From: Meandrina meandrites
Lineage: Eukaryota; Cnidaria; Anthozoa; Scleractinia; Meandrinidae
Length of the DNA: 64,000 nucleotides
Assembly (NCBI GenBank): GCA_963693305.1
Contig: OY855906.1
Location: forward strand, 20,239,661-20,303,660
Direction of reading: 5' to 3'
The notes under the pieces were generated by a model. That model saw only the letters and a list, made by a program, of their open reading frames with translations, did not search any database and was not told the origin of the DNA. The translations under genes and the position numbers were made by a program. Numbering within the stretch: the stretch's first letter is position 1; each line of letters begins with the position of its first letter. Of this stretch, positions 59,901 to 64,000 are shown one piece after another.

Positions 59901-61124
59901 AGACAAGACAAAGGGTTATAAGAGTGATGCAAATAGAGAAAAAGGAATTCCTAGTTTAAATGGATCTTATGGACAATTTGGCACTTAAAAAAAACTGGAC
60001 TTAACTTTTATGAGCTGATTTATGCGCTTTCTGATACCACATGGAAAGCAACGGTTCTTGTCCGATTGCTGAAGTTAAGCCAACTGAAAATACCCCTTGT
60101 TGTGGGCTTTCCATTTCTGTTCTTTTTTTTCTTACGAAATAAGTAACTTTTCAGGCCCTTCTATTTTTTTTTTCAACAGCTTTTTTGACTTGTTTCGAAT
60201 TTGTATGTTTCATTGTCTTGACTGGGGCAAGCAAGTCCAAAGGGCAGTCACGCTTCTCCTTGAAATCCTCACTCAAAATGAACTCGACAACCTGGCTCTA
60301 GATTGACCTCGAAAGAATATATGCATGCCCTTTATTTTATGAGATATATTTACTGTTTGTTTGTTGTTGTTGTTTTTTTTTAAAACCAAAAAAAAAACAG
60401 AAGAAAAATCTTGTTCCGCTGTTTCTCGTTCTGGCCGTTCCACAGTTCTGCGTTCTGCCGTTCCGTGGATTACTAACAACCCATCCTGCACATGGGAAAG
60501 GCTTGACGAATCAACTTTAGCTTCATTGATTGTGTGAAATTTCCACATAATCCAGCATTTTTCACAATTAACTGAGTGGGCATTTTTATGCCAGTTTTTA
60601 TTTTTTCTCAAAATCATAATTGAAATTTGGGTGTGCGGCTTATCTACGAGTGCAGCTTATACAAGAGTTTTTACGGTAAGCCAGATGATCTTACATGTAT
60701 GCCTTGTTACTAAGCTACGAATGTTCCACGAACACACATTCTTGTCATCACACAAAAATCCATGGAAAAACTGTGTTAACAACAAATACAAGAAAAACAT
60801 CAATCGCATGTCAAAGTTGGTGGAAATGATGTTTGTCTTGATTTCGTCATGGTAATTATAAATATTCATAACAAATTGGACCAGAGTAGCAAGTCCGGAT
60901 AATCGAGAAATCCGGATAATCGAGGTCTGGATAATCAAGGTTCGACTGTACTAGATTATTTCACTTCTCCCTTTACTACCTTGCACAGTCTCAAGTTCTT
61001 TGTTGAGTTTAAGCAATAAATAACGTGGACTTTTTGGACAAAATGGAAGGGTCAAGATTTGAAGCATGGCAATGACAAATCCAAATCCAAGTGAAAATGG
61101 CCACCTATTATCTGTTCCAAGCAT
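47830..61124 (-). CDS. SLC2A: Facilitative glucose transporter (GLUT), C-terminal part
   Basis: Class I-like GLUT of the major facilitator superfamily: facilitated hexose transport across the plasma membrane. Eight exons on the minus strand: 60980-61124, 58524-58579, 57673-57804, 54736-54840, 49711-49812, 49440-49512, 48192-48319, 47830-47994, all GT-AG and in phase, 906 nt, 302 codons with stop. Motifs in order: LGTDNRWPF and CPKSPRYLL after TM5-TM6; [19 protein letters not shown] in the large cytoplasmic loop; QQLSGINA in TM7, whose QLS fits glucose rather than fructose selectivity; [44 protein letters not shown] in TM10; [23 protein letters not shown] after TM12; short hydrophilic tail. 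Relative to human GLUT1 (GPGPIPWF) one Pro is Ala. TM1-TM5 (about 180-200 residues) must lie beyond position 64000. Nearest GLUT member not decided. Confidence 0.93.
48192..48319 (-). CDS. SLC2A: GLUT exon g, TM10-TM11
   Basis: Completes GP-G, then [20 protein letters not shown] and [16 protein letters not shown]; donor GTAATT, phase 0. Confidence 0.93.
48440..48760. repeat. CTTATAAGCCCCC-type repeat
   Basis: Repeated CCGCTTATAAGCCC/GGTTATAAGCCCCCC segments in both halves, in a GLUT intron; a diverged noncoding element. Confidence 0.5.
49148..49262. repeat. Tandem repeat, about 45 bp x 2.6
   Basis: Three starts of GGTGACTATCACCAACAACA at about 49148, 49192 and 49237. Confidence 0.85.
49440..49512 (-). 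CDS. SLC2A: GLUT exon f, TM10 start
   Basis: 24 codons plus one base, ending FFQVGP; donor GTATGA, phase 1. Confidence 0.9.
49711..49812 (-). CDS. SLC2A: GLUT exon e, loop 8-9 and TM9
   Basis: 34 codons with [17 protein letters not shown]; phase 0; donor GTACGA. Confidence 0.9.
49846..52185. mobile_element. TTAA-type element interrupted by a LINE
   Basis: Ends TTAAGGTGGCTCCAT at 49846 and, reversed, TTAAGGTGGCTCTAT at 52185. The interior from about 50240 to 51760 is an unrelated LINE fragment, so a nonautonomous element was hit by a LINE. In a GLUT intron. Confidence 0.6.
50240..51760 (+). pseudogene. LINE remnant (reverse transcriptase)
   Basis: Plus-strand LINE: linker ([33 protein letters not shown]), reverse transcriptase ([45 protein letters not shown]) and C terminus ([29 protein letters not shown]; final [15 protein letters not shown]). 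There is a stop near 50444, frameshifts near 50575-50730 and 51128, and the FADD-bearing palm segment is deleted around 51180. Not active. Confidence 0.85.
52678..52840. repeat. GGTCCATGGACC palindrome array, copy 1
   Basis: Four to five units of about 33 bp, each with the 12-bp palindrome, between GTATACAAAACATGGACC on the left and CCTGGGCCTGATTTTCAT on the right. Confidence 0.85.
53494..53730. repeat. GGTCCATGGACC palindrome array, copies 2 and 3 (inverted)
   Basis: Two segments (53494-53561 and about 53588-53730), each ending GGTCCATGTTTTGTATA, i.e. the left module of copy 1 reversed; 53588 begins with the reversed right module (AAAAACAGGCTCAG). Confidence 0.85.
54736..54840 (-). CDS. SLC2A: GLUT exon d, TM7-TM8
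   Basis: 35 codons, [19 protein letters not shown] onward; phase 0; acceptor TTTTGTAG, donor GTAAGT. Confidence 0.92.
54841..57672. other. GLUT intron, nothing recognised
   Basis: Single-copy-looking AT-rich intron between exons d and c. Confidence 0.5.
57673..57804 (-). CDS. SLC2A: GLUT exon c, loop and TM7
   Basis: 44 codons from [17 protein letters not shown] to QQLSGINA; phase 0 both sides; donor GTAAGT. Confidence 0.93.
58186..58440. repeat. (GTCA)n-related minisatellite
   Basis: Imperfect GTCAGTCAGTGAGTCA-type repeat in a GLUT intron, just downstream of exon b in gene orientation. Confidence 0.85.
58524..58579 (-). CDS. SLC2A: GLUT exon b, cytoplasmic loop
   Basis: Only 56 bp; encodes [19 protein letters not shown] together with the split Ala codon. 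Too short for ORF scans but matches the GLUT loop closely. Confidence 0.9.
59781..59904 (-). pseudogene. 5S rRNA-derived sequence, near full length
   Basis: On the minus strand: GATCACTGAAGTTAA, GGTTAGTACTTGGATGGGTG, AATACC and TGTGGGCTTT in the order and spacing of metazoan 5S rRNA. Substitutions in stems indicate a SINE or pseudogene. Confidence 0.75.
60024..60110 (+). pseudogene. 5S rRNA-derived sequence, internally deleted
   Basis: Plus strand: GATACCAC, GGTTCTTGTCCGATTGCTG, AAGTTAAGCC, then a jump to AACTGAAAATACCCC and TGTGGGCTTT; the segment with GTTAGTACTTGGATGG is absent. Opposite in orientation to 59781-59904. Confidence 0.7.
60980..61124 (-). CDS. SLC2A: GLUT exon a (first one inside the window)
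   Basis: 48 codons plus one base: [16 protein letters not shown] through TM6 to NKELETVQ. Acceptor TTGTGTTGCAG, donor GTAGTA, phase 1. The initial ATG is internal, not a start. Confidence 0.9.
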
Positions 61125-61161
61125 CTGCAACACAAGTAAACAAAGAGTTCATTTGGCTTCC

Positions 61162-61234
61162 CTTACTTTCAGGAAACACCAGTGCTAAAGGTCAAAACTT
61201 ACTTTCAGGAAACACCAGTGCTAAAGGTCAAAAC
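61162..61234. repeat. Tandem duplication, 36 bp x 2
   Basis: Two copies of CTTACTTTCAGGAAACACCA with the following 16 bp, next to GLUT exon a. Confidence 0.85.
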
Positions 61235-61654
61235 ACTAATGACAAATTTCACTGTGATGGATGCCAATTACTACTTACTGGTAAATAGGCTGAAAACATA
61301 CTGCTAAATACTGCTGACGAAAGATAGCATATAATCTACACATATGAAACTTCATCATTTGTGATGACCTTAGTGTAAATGTCTTCTAAAATTAAGGAAA
61401 GCAGCACATTTTTTGATACAGAAGCTTTATAACTAAATTTTGCATTGTTTTCTAGCTTCACCAGCTTGTACATAACTGTGTACATATCCCAAGGGGAGTC
61501 AGCTTTTATGCTTATGTAGGGACTGCACCTTACTGGACATTTCGTGACCATGAGTCATGGCTTTGAGTTTTAATTTCGTGAACTGGAAGTTTCGTGACCA
61601 TGATCGAGTCATGCTATTATTAGTTTCATGAAATGGGTGACCCAAAAATACTGA

Positions 61655-61755
61655 CCCCCAGTCTGTGGACCCCCACTATGGATCGGGTCCATGGACTGCT
61701 TACAGACTGGTCCACGGACCACCCCTACAGACCCCCTCCATGGACCACCCCCAAA
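61655..61755. repeat. GGTCCATGGACC array, diverged copy
   Basis: Degenerate units (GGGTCCATGGACTG, GGTCCACGGACCACC, CCTCCATGGACCACC). Confidence 0.7.
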
Positions 61756-61957
61756 ATAACATAAAATTAACCATTTGGATAAACCACTCATGCCAGTGAA
61801 TCCGACCGCTTACGCTTAGTAAATTTAATCAGATTTAGCAGACTTTTGGTTCACGCTGCAGCACAAGGTATATTCATTAGTTACACTTTACCATTTCTAT
61901 GGCTGTGACAATGTATGTGATACTGGAGTACCTTGAAAATGACCGATAATTAAGCTG

Positions 61958-62226
61958 CAATCGTGGACAAAACTCTTGAGACACTTTACCAAATTTCCAC
62001 TTATTCAGGGTACCATAACTACATGTAATGTTTTCAACCCCCCTCCCCCATTTCAATGTTGTCAATGTTGTTACGCGGTCAAAACAAAGTCGGGTGAATT
62101 GCAAACCCCAGGAAACAACATTGAGCGGGGGGAGAGGGGGTAAATATTATTTACCCGCTTGTAAGCCAAGACATTCGCAAAAAATGTATGATATTTGTTT
62201 GTTTCAACTACTTTTGTCCATGATTG
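61958..62226. mobile_element. MITE copy A, 269 bp
   Basis: Starts CAATCGTGGACAAAA and ends TTTTGTCCATGATTG (inverted, one mismatch). Confidence 0.8.
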
Positions 62227-62739
62227 TCTGAAGTACGTTTCATGGAATTTTGAGAATTTGCGTTCTTTTTATAACTTAAGGAGCCGAAAATTTTAAATAC
62301 GCTGTCAATTGCGTTTACAAAATGCCTTTTTGTCCTCATAATACGCTACACTTAATTTTTATCAGCTAAAAAGAAACTTATTGCGTGGCTAGCCATAAGA
62401 AGGGCTGTTGCAGTAGGCTATAAATGCTATTGTTGCTAGAAAAAGCGTGTTTCTAGATGAGTGTCAATGCTATATTTATTATAAAGCCATTTAATCGAAG
62501 ACTCTTCCTCAACTGAAATAGATAGAGGGCACTGTGTAGTAAAAGATCGCTAAAAGCAGCCCAATTCCATTAGGCATGTTACGATGCCTCGTGCTATCCC
62601 GCGGGAAGTCCCGAGATTTTCGAAATGTTCTTTCCTCCTTTTCAAAACGTAGAAGCACTAAATGAATCTTAGTAAAAGTCGATTAACTTTGTAGGTTGAA
62701 CACAACGAACGCAAAAAACGACGGTTAACAAAGCTTTTC

Positions 62740-62823
62740 AACGGTTCACAACGGTTCACAATATAAAAGAATAGATGATCATCTAACTCTTTTAGAAATA
62801 GCTGTGAACCGTTGTGAACCGTT
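62740..62823. repeat. 84-bp palindromic hairpin
   Basis: Perfect 21-bp arms (AACGGTTCACAACGGTTCAC...), each itself a doubled ACGGTTCACA; the loop contains AGATGATCATCT. Confidence 0.9.
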
Positions 62824-63571
62824 AAAATCGCCACAAAACCTCATGTTAACCGTCCAAAATCACAGTATTTGCAGTTATCTAGCGTTCTAGCAGACAATTA
62901 GGGTTAGCTTACGCTATCTGAGACAGAAAGCTCTGATTCAGCACGTGTGAACCGTCGATGACAACTGTTTGGTAGTAACAGTCTGTTTGTCACGCGCTAT
63001 CCAATTTGTCACGCTCGGGACGTAAGCGCGTGACACCGTTGTTATACTTGAATCCGCGCAGCAAAAAGTAGTGTTTTATAAAATATACTTTCCTTCTGTG
63101 TCTCTTGAGTACGAAATATGTCACGTTTAGTTTCGCTTTCGGTACTGGATCTTTCGTTTTACGACGAGTTTTCGAGTTCATAGTACACTATCAACGATAC
63201 AGTATCAATGAAAGCGTTACAAATTGTTCCAATTACCACCAATTACAAGCCTAAAACATAAATTATCTATTTTATCGAAAGTTGTCAAGTGTAGTCGTTG
63301 AATTGAAACATGTATCAGCTCTTCAGTAAAACTGCTCGTTACCTTATTTCTAGACAGACTCTGTCTCCAGTAAATCGGATAACATTTCAACCGTCGTACC
63401 TGACCAGGCTTCCAAAAACCATTCTAATTGATGCATTTAAAAGCTTAATTGGGTTTTGTTGTACCCAAAAAGTAGTTTGCCTAACACTCGGCGATATTTT
63501 AGGTTTGTGAAATCACATAGATGTCGAGCCGGACAATCTGTTCATTATTTTTAGACATTTCTTTCCTCAGA

Positions 63572-63834
63572 CAATCGTGGACAAAACTCTTGAGACACTT
63601 TACCAAATTTCCACTTATTCAGGGTACCATAACTAATGTTTTCAACCCCCCTCCCCCATTTCAATGTTGTCAATGTTGTTACGTGGTCAAAACAAAGTCG
63701 GGTGAATTGCAAACCCCAGGAAACAACATTGAGCGGGGGGAGAGGGGGTAAATATTATTTACCCGCTTGTAGGCCAAGACATTCGCGAAAAATGTATGAT
63801 ATTTGTTTGTTTCAACTACTTTTGTCCATGATTG
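63572..63834. mobile_element. MITE copy B, 263 bp
   Basis: Same ends and about 97% identical to 61958-62226; differs by a 6-bp gap (CATGTA) and a few substitutions. Confidence 0.8.
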
Positions 63835-64000
63835 TGTATTTGTGCTTTCTTTCCCTCCACCATTTTTTTGGCCTATTATCATGTGCGTTTATGAACTCAT
63901 TCCAGGCTCCACAAAATACAACACAACCGAATACAACCTCGCTCTCTCACGTCTCATGGCAGCCATGGGTGACTGGTAAAAATTGCTGAATATTTGTTAG

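Larger units (their letters stand above)
59157..60676. mobile_element. Second TA-flanked inverted-repeat element, nested
   Basis: Ends CCGTAAAATTTGTGTATAAG and, reversed, CCGTAAAAACTCTTGTATAA, flanked by TA. It lies wholly inside the pogo-like shell. Confidence 0.65.
59081..60948. mobile_element. Pogo/Tigger-like shell, 1.87 kb
   Basis: Ends CAGTCAAACCTCGATTATC and, reversed, CAGTCGAACCTTGATTATC, with TA on both sides, the form of pogo-type elements. No transposase is left; the interior is filled by other repeats. Confidence 0.7.
61125..64000. other. GLUT intron, runs off the window
   Basis: No further GLUT exon was found; holds the diverged palindrome array, both MITE copies and the 84-bp hairpin. 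Confidence 0.6.

Noticed and set aside
63636..63989. 117-codon frame at the right edge and its twin at 62028
   Set aside because: Both lie in copies of the 0.27-kb MITE and share its sequence; no evidence of translation.

Overview
The window is eukaryotic: split genes with GT-AG introns, AATAAA signals, long AT-rich introns, microsatellites and many inverted-repeat transposons. The gene content (short secreted ShKT-domain peptides, a long VWA7-like membrane protein, a class I-like glucose transporter) and the repeat families fit an anthozoan cnidarian, most likely a stony coral. The species is an inference; no ribosomal or mitochondrial marker is present to fix it.

Layout. (1) 1-22.7 kb, plus strand: two paralogous small secreted six-cysteine peptides of ShKT type (CDS 6786-7355 and 18522-21264). 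Each has a signal-peptide exon, a phase-1 intron, a cysteine exon, and a splice donor that overlaps the stop codon, followed by a 3'UTR exon with AATAAA. Between and inside them lie a dead LINE (minus, about 11.6-14.7 kb) carrying a tRNA-like SINE, TTAA-type and other inverted-repeat elements, a 128-bp near-perfect palindrome and long AAT arrays. (2) 25.7-42.8 kb, plus strand: one complete 11-exon gene for a VWA7-like type I membrane protein. All exon phases join and predict 1349 residues: signal peptide, VWA7 N-terminal (Het-C-like) region, vWA domain with MIDAS, beta-rich ectodomain, one transmembrane helix and a basic tail. Its first intron contains an ISL2EU/Harbinger-like transposon (28416-31600) that split an older LINE. 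(3) 42.8-47.7 kb: intergenic, with foldback repeats. (4) 47.7-64 kb, minus strand: the C-terminal 302 codons (8 exons) of a facilitative glucose transporter (SLC2A/GLUT); its N-terminal exons lie beyond the right edge. Its introns hold a TTAA element carrying a dead LINE, arrays of the palindrome GGTCCATGGACC, a pogo-like shell with 5S-rRNA-derived sequences in inverted orientation, and two copies of a 0.27-kb MITE.

The three gene loci show no evident functional link; this is an ordinary metazoan gene neighbourhood heavily colonised by mobile DNA. The most informative observations are the stop codon shared with a splice donor in both ShKT genes, the transposon whose excision in silico restores a LINE reading frame, the 5S-derived inverted pair, and the mobile palindrome arrays.
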